Below are positions 1 through 8,531 of a DNA stretch of 64,000 bases, piece after piece. A model generated the notes under the pieces. That model was not told where the DNA came from. It saw only the letters and a program-made list of their open reading frames with translations, and ran no database searches. The stretch comes from Bradyrhizobium sp. 164 (GTDB lineage: Bacteria; Pseudomonadota; Alphaproteobacteria; Rhizobiales; Xanthobacteraceae): assembly GCF_023073715.1 (NCBI RefSeq), contig NZ_JADPKA010000046.1, positions 124,001 through 188,000 of the forward strand, read 5' to 3'. Made by a program: the position numbers and the translations under genes. How positions within the stretch are numbered: position 1 is the first letter of the stretch; every line of letters starts with the position of its first letter.

Positions 1-1162
<1,162 letters not shown>

Positions 1163-1204
1163 CTGGATTTTTCCTTGAAATTTAAAGGGAAGGGAGCGGG
1201 GCTC

Positions 1205-1519
1205 TTAAGCCGCCTTCTTCTTGGACTCGCTGACTTCGAGAACGCCCATAACGTCGCTCTCCTTCATGATCAGCAGATCCTGTCCGTCGATCTTGACCTC
1301 GGTGCCGGACCACTTGCCGAACAGCACGCGGTCGCCGACCTTGAGGTCGATCGGGATCAGCTTGCCGGACTCGTCGCGGCCACCGGGGCCGACGGCGATG
1401 ACTTCGCCCTGGGAGGGCTTTTCCTTGGCAGTGTCGGGAATGATGATGCCGCCAGCGGTCTTCTCTTCTGCGTCGATGCGCTTGACCACGACGCGGTCGT
1501 GAAGCGGACGGAATTTCAT
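1205..1519 (-). CDS. groES: Co-chaperonin GroES (Hsp10)
   Basis: GroES is the heptameric lid of the GroEL chamber. The 104-residue product has the usual length for alphaproteobacteria, begins MKFRPLHDRVVVKR, and contains the mobile loop that docks on GroEL (EEKTAGGIIIPDTAKEKP, residues 18-35) and the GKWSGTEVKIDG segment near the C-terminus. The ATG at 1519 is preceded by AGGAGG (complement of the CCTCCT at 1524-1529), which fixes the start. It is the first gene of the groES-groEL operon, and the CIRCE operator lies 45 bases before the start codon in the likely 5' leader. Confidence 0.98.
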   Translation of the reverse strand: MKFRPLHDRVVVKRIDAEEKTAGGIIIPDTAKEKPSQGEVIAVGPGGRDESGKLIPIDLKVGDRVLFGKWSGTEVKIDGQDLLIMKESDVMGVLEVSESKKKAA

Positions 1520-1563
1520 GCAGTCCTCCTAAGCAATTGCAAGAGTTGAGGAATTCGAGGTTG

Positions 1564-1590
1564 TTAGCAGTCGTTGCCCGCGAGTGCTAG
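1564..1590 (-). promoter_or_regulatory. CIRCE operator (HrcA-binding inverted repeat)
   Basis: The sequence TTAGCAGTC, nine bases, GAGTGCTAG matches the CIRCE consensus TTAGCACTC-N9-GAGTGCTAA at 16 of 18 arm positions with exact spacing. It lies between the likely promoter and groES, the standard place for HrcA repression of groESL. Strand is given for the regulated operon; the element itself is a palindrome. Confidence 0.93.
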
Positions 1591-1604
1591 CACAGGCGAG
1601 GAAG

Positions 1605-1633
1605 AAATAGGACAGGAATTTTGCGGGGGCAAG
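1605..1633 (-). promoter_or_regulatory. Probable groES promoter (RpoH-like, overlapping a sigma-70-like site)
   Basis: Read on the minus strand, CTTG, 18 bases, CCTATTT fits the alphaproteobacterial RpoH pattern CTTG-N17/18-CYTATNT. The same bases can be read as a weak sigma-70 site, TTGCCC-N17-TATTTC. The CIRCE element begins about 15 bases downstream of the -10 region, so a repressor there would block initiation or early elongation. The position is convincing. Which sigma factor reads it is not decided by sequence alone. Confidence 0.6.
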
Positions 1634-1649
1634 GGCTTCTAGCAGAAAA

Positions 1650-1676
1650 TTAGCACCCGGAAGCGCGGACTGCCAG
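1650..1676 (-). promoter_or_regulatory. Degenerate CIRCE-like inverted repeat
   Basis: TTAGCACCC, nine bases, GACTGCCAG keeps the CIRCE architecture: the left arm matches the consensus at 8 of 9 positions and the right arm at 6 of 9. It lies just upstream of the predicted -35 region of groES. It may be an auxiliary HrcA site or a decayed copy. Confidence 0.4.
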
Positions 1677-1713
1677 AATCTCTTTCACATCGTTAACGGT
1701 GCGCCGGGCCGTA

Positions 1714-1740
1714 TTAGCACGGAGCCGCATCTGCTGCTAA
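1714..1740 (-). promoter_or_regulatory. Second degenerate CIRCE-like inverted repeat
   Basis: TTAGCACGG, nine bases, TGCTGCTAA has perfect outer arms (TTAGCA/TGCTAA) at the exact CIRCE spacing, with the inner three bases of each arm changed. It lies about 80 bases upstream of the predicted -35 box. Together with 1564-1590 and 1650-1676 it makes three CIRCE-like elements within 177 bases. Confidence 0.42.
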
Positions 1741-1898
1741 CGCATTGAATTTCAACAGCTTGTTAAACTTTTGGGCTTGAGATGAATTGTCAGTTTGCGT
1801 CACATTTCTCACATGTGAGCGCATCAGTACCGGGTGGCTCGTAAGGCGCACACCGACCAGGCCGCCCCTTGAATGCGCTCCTGCAAAGGAGGTTTGGC

Positions 1899-2186
1899 AT
1901 GGGACTGCAGAGTGGGGGCGTTTCCGAGGATTTCCGGAAGCAGATGCTGGGTTACGGGCTGACGACGGCGCAAATTCTCTATCGGATGCCGGATCATCCG
2001 TCGCTGCTCCAGACTTACGTCTGGCAGAATTACGACATGTTTCCGAAATTTCCGGCGCTGAAGGATTTCCTGGCGTTCTGGCAGGAAAGGCTCGACGGCC
2101 CCCTGCACTCGGTTACCGTGGCGCATTGCAAGCTGATCAAGCCGGCCGAACTCCGCGCTGTCGACGGCGTGTTCCGGCTGCATTGA
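1899..2186 (+). CDS. Usg-family protein
   Basis: The 95-residue product carries the conserved Usg-like core (YGLTTAQILYRMPDHPSLLQ, then VWQNYDMFPKFPALKDFLAFW and GPLHSVTVAH). This small family is widespread in Rhizobiales and has no established biochemical role. The ATG at 1899 is preferred over an in-frame TTG at 1869 because AAAGGAGG lies seven bases before it (1885-1892). No signal peptide or membrane segment is visible, so it is probably cytosolic. It is divergent from groES and has no obvious operon partner. Confidence 0.85.
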   Translation: MGLQSGGVSEDFRKQMLGYGLTTAQILYRMPDHPSLLQTYVWQNYDMFPKFPALKDFLAFWQERLDGPLHSVTVAHCKLIKPAELRAVDGVFRLH

Positions 2187-2350
2187 GATCGAGCACCGGC
2201 TTCGTAGGCGAGCAAAGGCGCGCTCGCGCCGCGCCCACCGTCTCCGCGACTGCTTCTCGCAATGGTGGGCACGTTTCGCTTTGCCCCCGCTACATCATCT
2301 CGTTCTGTGCTAGTCTCGCCGCATAATAACAAGCAACGGGAGGCGGGCCG

Positions 2351-2878
2351 ATGGTCAAAAAAGTAAGATCGCGCAGCGCAGCGCAAGCCGCGGTGAAGAA
2401 GCGGAGTGGAGCCAAGGCCGCAGCTCGATCCGCGGCGCGCAAGGCAGTGAAGGCGAAGGCGCGTATGCTCGCTCAGAGCAAACCCGCCCGGCCCAAGCAG
2501 CGCATCGCCATCAGCCATCACCGCGAAGAGGATTTCAAAGCCGACGGCCTGCGCGCCTATGCCAAATATCGCGACCTTGGCATCGCCGATGCGACCCATG
2601 GCCTGGCGCAAGCGCATGTCATCCGTCTGCAAGGCCCGTGTAATCCGGCCGAGGTCTCAAAGCTTCACTATCACGATGTCGAATTCCAGATGGTTTACGT
2701 GCTCAAGGGCTGGGTGAAGACTTATATGGACGGGCAGGGCGAGACCTTGATGAAAGAGGGCAGCGCCTGGACCCAGCCGCCGAAGATCAAGCACATGATT
2801 CTGGATTACTCGGACGATGTGGAATTGCTGGAGGTGATCCTGCCGGCGGAGTTCAAGACGGTGGAGTTGAAGGCGTAG
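2351..2878 (+). CDS. Cupin-domain protein with a basic Lys/Ala/Arg-rich N-terminal tail
   Basis: The 175-residue protein has two parts. Residues 1-50 are a low-complexity tail of Lys, Arg and Ala resembling a histone H1 tail. Residues 70-170 form a single small cupin barrel, with metal-ligand-like histidines in KLHYHDVEFQMVYVLKGWVKTYMDGQG and a second cupin motif around QPPKIKHMILDYSDDVELLEVILP. Cupins of this type bind a metal or small ligand, but the substrate cannot be read from sequence. A GGGAGG ribosome site lies eight bases before the ATG. The basic tail may bind nucleic acid or may be a lineage-specific extension. Confidence 0.8.
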   Translation: MVKKVRSRSAAQAAVKKRSGAKAAARSAARKAVKAKARMLAQSKPARPKQRIAISHHREEDFKADGLRAYAKYRDLGIADATHGLAQAHVIRLQGPCNPAEVSKLHYHDVEFQMVYVLKGWVKTYMDGQGETLMKEGSAWTQPPKIKHMILDYSDDVELLEVILPAEFKTVELKA

Positions 2879-2913
2879 GCGCTATTGTTGGAGGGGCGCA
2901 GGCCTCTCAACTC

Positions 2914-2998
2914 GTCATTGCGAGGAGCCCTTGCGACGAAGCAATCCAGAATCTCTCCGCGGATGCAGACTGCATTGCTTCGCTTCGCTCGCAATGAC
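2914..2998. repeat. Dispersed palindromic repeat, GTCATTGCGAGGAGC family
   Basis: This 85-base intergenic element opens with GTCATTGCGAGGAGC and closes with GCTCGCAATGAC, with a second complementary pair inside (GAAGCAATCCAGA and ATTGCTTCGCTTC). It can fold into a long hairpin between the convergent cupin and CNT genes and may serve as a terminator or mRNA-end stabiliser. A related copy is at 5705-5820. Confidence 0.85.
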
Positions 2999-3012
2999 AA
3001 GCGGAGAGAAGT

Positions 3013-4263
3013 CTAGTTCAATACCCCCACCACCGCTCCCATCAGGCACGTCGTCAGCGTCCCCGACACGATCGACTTCAGCCCCAGCGCGTTGATCTCC
3101 TCGCGCCGCTCCGGCGCCATCACCCCTAAGCCGCCGATCATGATGCCGAGGCTGGCGAAATTGGCGAAGCCGCACATCGCGTAGAGCATGATCAGGCGCG
3201 AGCGCGGATCGAGCGCGTCGGGCGGCAGTTTTGAGAAGTCGACATAGGCAATCAATTCGTTGAGCACGGTTTTCGTGCCCATCAAGCTGCCGGCGGTGAC
3301 CGCCTGGTCCCATGGCAATCCCATCAGCCAGCACACCGGCGCCATCGCGAGGCCCAGCAGGCGCTGCAACGAGATCGCGGCGCCGCCGATATCGGGCAGC
3401 AGGCCAAGGATGGCGTTGACGAGATAGACCAGAGCCACCAGCACCAGCAGCATTGCGACGATGTTGAGCAGCAGCTCGAGGCCCGCGGTGGTGCCCTTCA
3501 CGATCGCGTCCATCGTGCCGGAGACCTCCATCTCGGGATTTTCCAGCGCGCCGCCGGTGCGTCTGTCGGATGTCTCGGGCACCATGATCAGACTGACGAG
3601 GATCGCGGCCGGCGCGCCCAGCACGGAGGCAATGACGAAGTGCGCGGCGGCATCGGGGATAAGGGGTGCCAGCAGCGTCGCATAGAGCACCAGCACGGTG
3701 CCGGCGATGCCGGCCATGCCGCCGGTCATCACCAGGAACAATTCGCTGCGGGTCATCTGCTTCAGATACGGCCGCACGAACAGGGGCGCCTCGACCATGC
3801 CGAGAAAGATGTTGGCGGCGGTCGACAGCCCCACGGCGCCGCCGACCCCTAAGGTGCGCTCCAGCAGCCAGGCCATGCCCCGCACGATCGGCGGCAGCAC
3901 CCGCCAATAGAACAGCAGCGTCGTCAGCACGCTCATCACCAGCACGATCGGCAGCGCCTGGAACGCCAGGATGAAATCCGCACCGGGCACTTTGACCTCG
4001 AAGGGCAGGGCGCCGCCACCGATATAGCCGAACACGAACGAGGAGCCGGCGCGCGAGGCCGCGGAGATCGCGCCGACCGCGTCGTTGATGGCGCCGAAGG
4101 CGCGCGCGACCGCGGGTAACTTCAGGAGGACGATGGCGGTGACGAAGGTGACGAAGAGGCCGATCGCCGCCTGCCGCAGCGATACGGCGCGGCGATTCTC
4201 TGCGAGCGCGAAGGCGATCAGCAGCAATGCGAAAATGCCGAGTGCCGATTGCAAGCGCAGCAT
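3013..4263 (-). CDS. Concentrative nucleoside transporter (CNT/NupC family)
   Basis: This 416-residue inner-membrane protein imports nucleosides with protons or sodium. It has the CNT domain order: an N-terminal helical part, the motif SSFVFGYIGGG near residue 75, the gate domain around residues 90-190 with the family motif GMVEAPLFVRPYL, and a long C-terminal transport domain with GSLMGTKTVLNELIAY and MCGFANFASLGIMIGG. About ten hydrophobic segments are visible. The ATG at 4263 is preceded by a GGGGAC ribosome-binding sequence. It is monocistronic, divergent from the MFS gene at 4409, and flanked downstream by a palindromic repeat. Confidence 0.93.
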   Translation of the reverse strand: MLRLQSALGIFALLLIAFALAENRRAVSLRQAAIGLFVTFVTAIVLLKLPAVARAFGAINDAVGAISAASRAGSSFVFGYIGGGALPFEVKVPGADFILAFQALPIVLVMSVLTTLLFYWRVLPPIVRGMAWLLERTLGVGGAVGLSTAANIFLGMVEAPLFVRPYLKQMTRSELFLVMTGGMAGIAGTVLVLYATLLAPLIPDAAAHFVIASVLGAPAAILVSLIMVPETSDRRTGGALENPEMEVSGTMDAIVKGTTAGLELLLNIVAMLLVLVALVYLVNAILGLLPDIGGAAISLQRLLGLAMAPVCWLMGLPWDQAVTAGSLMGTKTVLNELIAYVDFSKLPPDALDPRSRLIMLYAMCGFANFASLGIMIGGLGVMAPERREEINALGLKSIVSGTLTTCLMGAVVGVLN

Positions 4264-4408
4264 GATGTCCCCAAAGCCTCAATGATTATGGCCGCGCCTG
4301 CGTTGCAAAGGCAATGCCGGGACATGCGGGAGGCGTCCCGCTGTTGACAAGCCGGTCCCCCTCAGTCACGCGGGGGCGCGTCGAGATCAGGGCACGGACG
4401 GTCCGAGG

Positions 4409-5686
4409 GTGACCCAAAAGACGATCCAAGAGGTGGTCGAAGCGGCGATGCCAGAGCAGTCAATATCCGGTAATCCGCCGGTCAGTGCCCGCGCGCTCCT
4501 CGCCCACCGCGCCTTCCTGTTCTTCCTGCTCTCGCGCAGCCTGTCGCGTTTCTCCAGCCAGATCGCGGCGGTCGCGATCGGCTGGCAGATCTACGATCTC
4601 ACCGGCTCGGCCTTCGATCTCGGCATGGTCGGCCTCGTGCAGTTTCTGCCCACCGCGCTGCTCGTGTTCGTCGCCGGCCATGCCGCCGACCGCTACGAGC
4701 GCAAGCGCGTCGTCCAGCTCTGTCAGCTCGTGGAAGCGGCAACCGCACTCTATCTCGCTGTGATCACCTATCTCGGCGCGGTCGGCGAGGTGCAGATCTT
4801 CGTCGCAACCTTCGTGCTCGGCATTGCCGGCGCCTTCGAGAGCCCGACCACGGCGGCGCTGCTGCCGCTGATCGCACCGCAAGGTTCTCTCCAGCGCGCC
4901 ACCGCGGTCTCCAGCGGCGCGGCGCAGGTCGCGACCATTACGGGGCCCGCGCTCGGCGGCTTTGCCTATGCGGTGGCGCCGCATCTCGCCTATGCAGTGA
5001 TGGTGCTGTTCTGGATCCTTGGGATGATCTTGACCGGCTTCATCCGGCCGCGTCCGCAGGCGGTCGCCAAGGAAGGGACGAACTCGGACAACATCTTTGC
5101 CGGTGTCCGCTTCATCCGCAGTAATCCTGCGATCCTCGGCACCATCTCGCTTGATCTGTTCGCAGTGTTGTTCGGCGGCGTGACGGCGCTGCTGCCGATC
5201 TATGCCCGCGACGTCCTCCAGACCGGGCCAGTCGGGCTCGGCGTGCTGCGTGCGGCACCTGCGGTTGGCGCGCTCTTGATGACCATGGTGCTGGCGCGTC
5301 ACGCCGTCTCGCGGCATGTGGGCCTGCGCATGTTTCAGGCCGTGATCGTGTTCGGTGTCGCCACGATCGTATTCGCGCTGTCGTCCTGGATGTGGCTCTC
5401 GGTGCTCGCGCTCGCCGTTCTCGGCGCCGCCGACACGATTAGCGTCGTGATCCGTTTCTCACTGGTGCAGCTGTCCACGCCCGACGAGATGCGCGGCCGG
5501 GTCGGAGCGGTGAATTTCCTCTTCATCAATGCCTCGAACCAGCTCGGCCAGTTCGAGAGCGGCCTCACCGCCGCCCTGTTCGGCGCCATGCCCGCCGCTG
5601 CGCTCGGCGGCGTCGCCACCGTCGCGGTGGCGCTCCTGTGGATGAAGCTGTTCCCGAGCCTGCGCCAGGTGGAGAGTTTGGAGTAA
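4409..5686 (+). CDS. MFS transporter (MFS_3/EntS-like exporter)
   Basis: This 425-residue, 12-helix major facilitator resembles the EntS family of small-molecule exporters. After a polar N-terminus of about 30 residues come the family signatures GWQIYDLTGSAFDLGMVGL and the loop motif GHAADRYERKRVV. The second half begins near residue 225 (NIFAGVRFIRSN), and TPDEMRGRVGAVN precedes helix 11. Substrate is unknown. The start is uncertain: a GTG at 4409 gives the longest plausible product, and an ATG at 4448 would shorten it by 13 residues without touching a membrane segment. Confidence 0.88.
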   Translation: MTQKTIQEVVEAAMPEQSISGNPPVSARALLAHRAFLFFLLSRSLSRFSSQIAAVAIGWQIYDLTGSAFDLGMVGLVQFLPTALLVFVAGHAADRYERKRVVQLCQLVEAATALYLAVITYLGAVGEVQIFVATFVLGIAGAFESPTTAALLPLIAPQGSLQRATAVSSGAAQVATITGPALGGFAYAVAPHLAYAVMVLFWILGMILTGFIRPRPQAVAKEGTNSDNIFAGVRFIRSNPAILGTISLDLFAVLFGGVTALLPIYARDVLQTGPVGLGVLRAAPAVGALLMTMVLARHAVSRHVGLRMFQAVIVFGVATIVFALSSWMWLSVLALAVLGAADTISVVIRFSLVQLSTPDEMRGRVGAVNFLFINASNQLGQFESGLTAALFGAMPAAALGGVATVAVALLWMKLFPSLRQVESLE

Positions 5687-5704
5687 CACTCCGCCCTTCG
5701 ACGC

Positions 5705-5820
5705 GTGATTGCGAGGAGCTCGCGACAAAATTGCGAAGCAATTTTGCGCTGATGCGACGAAGCAAGCCAGAATCCCTCCGCAGAGAAATCCTGGATTGGT
5801 TCGCCGCGCTCGCAAGGATG
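5705..5820. repeat. Dispersed palindromic repeat, diverged copy of the GTCATTGCGAGGAGC family
   Basis: The element begins GTGATTGCGAGGAGCTCGCG, includes an internal small hairpin (AATTGCGAAGCAATT) and ends near GATTGGTTCGCCGCGCTCGC. It fills the space between the convergent MFS gene and the SDR gene. The arms are less perfect than in the copy at 2914-2998. Confidence 0.7.
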
Positions 5821-5845
5821 ATTGTGGAGGCGCTGCGTTCTTTGT

Positions 5846-6604
5846 TTACCCCCGCCCCACGAACGGCATCTTGGTCGCCATCACCGTCATGGTCAGCACA
5901 TTGGCGTCGAGCGGCAAACTCGCCATGTAGGCGACGGCATCGCCGACCGCCTTGGCATCCATGCGCGGCTCGTGCTTGGTGGTGCCGTCGGGCTGGAGCA
6001 CGCCGGGACCGTTGACCATGCGGTCGGTCATCGGGGTGGCGGCATTGCCGATATCAACCTGGCCGACCGCGATGTCATACATGCGGCCGTCAAGATTGGA
6101 CGCCTTGGTGAGACCCGTGATGGCGTGCTTGGTCGAGGTGTAGGCGGCAGAGAACGGCCGCGGCGCGTGTGCCGAGATCGAACCATTGTTGATGATACGG
6201 CCGCCGCGCGGGGTCTGGTCCTTCATGATGCGGAAGGCGTGCTGAGTGCACAGGAACGGGCCGGTGAGGTTGGTGTTCACTACCGCCTGCCACTGCTCAA
6301 GGCTGAGATCCTCGAAGTTGACGGCCGGCGCGCCCATGCCGGCGTTGTTGAAGAGCAGGTCGAGGCGGCCATAGGTCTCCTTCACCTTGGCAAACAGCGC
6401 CGCGATCGAGTCCGGTTTGGTCATGTCGGCGGTGACACACAGGCTTTTTCCTGCGGGGCCGAGCTTTGCGGTCTCCTCGAGCATGTCGAGCCTGCGCCCG
6501 ACCAGCACCACGGTGAAGCCGGTGTTCATCAGCGCCAGCGACGCCGCACGCCCGACACCGGTGCCGGCGCCCGTCACCACTGCGATCTTTTTTGCTTCAC
6601 TCAT
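5846..6604 (-). CDS. Short-chain dehydrogenase/reductase (SDR), last gene of the Anbu cluster
   Basis: This 252-residue classical SDR is an NAD(P)-dependent oxidoreductase. The cofactor motif TGAGTGVG lies at residues 11-18, NNAG near residue 89, and the catalytic Ser-Tyr-Lys set reads NGSISAHAPRPFSAAYTSTKHA. An Arg-rich stretch after the first strand (GRRLD) suggests NADP(H). It begins 24 bases after the anbu stop codon on the same strand, so it is probably co-transcribed. SDRs are not core members of Anbu clusters, and its link to the system is only positional. Confidence 0.88.
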   Translation of the reverse strand: MSEAKKIAVVTGAGTGVGRAASLALMNTGFTVVLVGRRLDMLEETAKLGPAGKSLCVTADMTKPDSIAALFAKVKETYGRLDLLFNNAGMGAPAVNFEDLSLEQWQAVVNTNLTGPFLCTQHAFRIMKDQTPRGGRIINNGSISAHAPRPFSAAYTSTKHAITGLTKASNLDGRMYDIAVGQVDIGNAATPMTDRMVNGPGVLQPDGTTKHEPRMDAKAVGDAVAYMASLPLDANVLTMTVMATKMPFVGRG

Positions 6605-6628
6605 CGTTTCCTGCCTTTTGTCATGCTG

Positions 6629-7387
6629 TCAGGTTTTGGGTTCTTTTTCGTTCTTGTAGGGCGGGCGCGGAATGTTCTGATGTGCGGCGCGCAACGCCGC
6701 CGACCAGCGCGAGCGCAAATCGTGGAAATAGGGCTCGCCCGCCTCGATGCGGTGATTGAGATCGGCCTCGCAGGCATCGTTGCGCACCACCAGCACGTCG
6801 ATCGGCAGGCCGACGCCGAGGTTCGAGCGCATGGTGGAGTCCATCGAGATCAGGCCGGTCTTCAGCGCCTCGTAAAGCTCGACGTCGTAGTGCATGGCGC
6901 GGTCGAGCACCGGCTTGCCGTATTTGTGCTCGCCGATCTGCAAGTACGGCGTATCTGTGGTGCACTCGATGAAATTGCCCGCGGTGTAGATCATGAACAG
7001 GCGCATCCGGGAACCCTTGATCTGGCCGCCGAACAGGAAGGAGACGTCGAAGGAAACGTCCTCGGACTTCAGCGCCGGACCTTCGGTCGCGTGCACGGCC
7101 CGGATCGCCCGGCCGATGCGCTGGGCGGCCTGGAACATGGTCGGCGCGTTCATCAGCGTCTCGATCTCGCCCGTGTCGGGGTCCTCCAGGCCTTCCGTCA
7201 GCGTCGACAGCACCGACTGGCTGATGGCGAGGTTGCCGGCGCTGGCGATCGCCATGATGCGCTCGCCGGGCTTGGAGAAGATGTGCAGCTTGCGGAAGGT
7301 CGAGACGTTGTCGAGGCCGGCATTGGTGCGGGTGTCGGCGATCATCACCAGACCGTCCCGAACCAGGATTCCGCAACAATAGGTCAT
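6629..7387 (-). CDS. Anbu: ancestral proteasome-type beta-subunit peptidase
   Basis: The 252-residue protein belongs to the Ntn-hydrolase proteasome/HslV superfamily in its Anbu branch. It starts MTYCCG, so removal of Met1 exposes Thr2 as the N-terminal nucleophile without a propeptide. The other triad residues are visible: Asp18 (IADTRTNAG) and Lys33 (STFRK). Further family marks are AIASAGNLAISQSV, FDVSFLFGGQIKG and DSTMRSNLGVG. The ATG at 7387 is chosen because longer upstream starts would bury the Thr. Known Anbu proteins form open helical or ring assemblies; substrates are unsettled. The upstream genes (transglutaminase-like, alpha-E, ATP-grasp) are its usual partners. Confidence 0.93.
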   Translation of the reverse strand: MTYCCGILVRDGLVMIADTRTNAGLDNVSTFRKLHIFSKPGERIMAIASAGNLAISQSVLSTLTEGLEDPDTGEIETLMNAPTMFQAAQRIGRAIRAVHATEGPALKSEDVSFDVSFLFGGQIKGSRMRLFMIYTAGNFIECTTDTPYLQIGEHKYGKPVLDRAMHYDVELYEALKTGLISMDSTMRSNLGVGLPIDVLVVRNDACEADLNHRIEAGEPYFHDLRSRWSAALRAAHQNIPRPPYKNEKEPKT

Positions 7388-7468
7388 TTCCAGTCCCCGA
7401 ACGCGTTTGCGCGGAATTACTAGCCAATTTCGGGAGCCGCTCCAACCCCGATTCCTAGGGATCATGTC

Positions 7469-7555
7469 GTCATTCCGGGGCGCCGGAAATCCATTCCTCC
7501 GCTAACTCTGCGGCCAATGGATTTCGGGCTCGTGCTGAGGCACGCCCGGAACGAC
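7469..7555. repeat. Dispersed palindromic repeat inside the Anbu operon (GTCATTCCGGGGC family)
   Basis: GTCATTCCGGGGCG at the left end pairs imperfectly with CGCCCGGAACGAC at the right end, and an inner pair (GAAATCCATT and CCAATGGATTTC) extends the stem. The element occupies most of the 171-base gap between the transglutaminase-like gene and anbu. Confidence 0.82.
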
Positions 7556-7558
7556 GAG

Positions 7559-8407
7559 TTAGCTTTGCCGCTGTGACTGCGATTGCGACTGCCCGCCGCG
7601 GCCGGCCTGCTCGACCTTGACCGCCACCGCCAGAGTCTCCGTGCCGCCGCCATAGCGGGTACCGCGCACGGGGGCTGCGCCGAGATAATCGAGTCCGATC
7701 GCGACGCGGACATGGGCGTCGGTGGCGCAGATGCTGTTGGCGGGATCGAAGCCGACCCAGCCGAGATCGGGCACGTAGGCCTCCGCCCAGGCGTGGCCGG
7801 CCTCCTGGTGCACCGTACCGTCAGAGCGCAGGAAGTGTCCGGAGACGAAGCGCGCCGGCACGCCGCCGCTGCGTGCGCAGGCGATGAAGATGTGCGCGTA
7901 GTCCTGGCAGACCCCGCGCTTGAGCGTGAACGCCTCCGCCGCCGAGGTGCCGCTGTTGGTCGGGTCCTCGTCGAAGGTCATGTGATCGCCGATCTCGGTC
8001 ATCAACGTGTGCAGGAAGCCGAGCGTGTCGCTCTCGGCCTCGCTGCGCAACTGGCGCGCAACCGCCATCATCGCTGGATTGACGGAGGTGAGGTCGGTTG
8101 AGCGCAGAAACATGCCGGCCGGAAAGCGCTCGTCCGTGCCGCGCAGCACGCCGCCGGTGTCGTGGGTCTCGATCAGGCCTTCGGCGGTGATCTTGATGTC
8201 GCCGACGGGACCGCAGGACAGCACATGGGTGACGTTGCCGAACGCGTCCTCGTGCGTGTCGAGCTTGGTGTCCGTCGAGACGTCGATCTGCCATTCCGCC
8301 ACGTATTGCCCGTCATGGCTGCCGGGCGTCATGCGCAGGATCTGGATCACGCTGGTCGCCGGCGGCTCGTAGCGATAGGTCGTGCTGTGCTGGATTCGCA
8401 GGCGCAT
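7559..8407 (-). CDS. Transglutaminase-like cysteine protease of the Anbu cluster
   Basis: This 282-residue protein has an N-terminal bacterial-transglutaminase-associated domain (residues 1-90, starting MRLRIQHSTTYRYEPP) and a papain-like transglutaminase core. The catalytic Cys is in KRGVCQDYAHIF, the His in GHAWAEAYV and the Asp in GWVGFDPANS. Bacterial members are thought to act as peptidases or isopeptidases rather than cross-linkers. The C-terminus is Gly/Ser/Gln-rich (GRGGQSQSQSQ). It lies downstream of alpha-E and upstream of anbu on the same strand. No signal peptide is seen, so it should act in the cytosol with its partners. Confidence 0.93.
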   Translation of the reverse strand: MRLRIQHSTTYRYEPPATSVIQILRMTPGSHDGQYVAEWQIDVSTDTKLDTHEDAFGNVTHVLSCGPVGDIKITAEGLIETHDTGGVLRGTDERFPAGMFLRSTDLTSVNPAMMAVARQLRSEAESDTLGFLHTLMTEIGDHMTFDEDPTNSGTSAAEAFTLKRGVCQDYAHIFIACARSGGVPARFVSGHFLRSDGTVHQEAGHAWAEAYVPDLGWVGFDPANSICATDAHVRVAIGLDYLGAAPVRGTRYGGGTETLAVAVKVEQAGRGGQSQSQSQRQS

Positions 8408-8424
8408 GGTGATTAACTTGCTCC

Positions 8425-8523
8425 GTCATTCCGGGATGGCCCGAAGGACCAGACCCGGAATCTCGAGATTCTCAGGTGCGCAATTGCGCACCATAGTTCG
8501 CCCTTCGGGCGCCCCGGAATGAC
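8425..8523. repeat. Dispersed palindromic repeat between alpha-E and transglutaminase genes
   Basis: The 99-base element opens GTCATTCCGGGATGGCCCGA and closes GGGCGCCCCGGAATGAC. Inside are GGAATCTCGAGATTC, itself palindromic, and GGTGCGCAATTGCGCACC, a perfect 18-base palindrome. It nearly fills the gap between the two genes of the Anbu operon. Confidence 0.88.
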
Positions 8524-8531
8524 AGCCTGTA

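Noticed and set aside
5822..7423. Long plus-strand open frame across the SDR and Anbu genes
   Set aside because: It is antisense to two genes with intact catalytic motifs, has a low-complexity Arg/His/Gly composition and no family match; such frames are common in GC-rich DNA.
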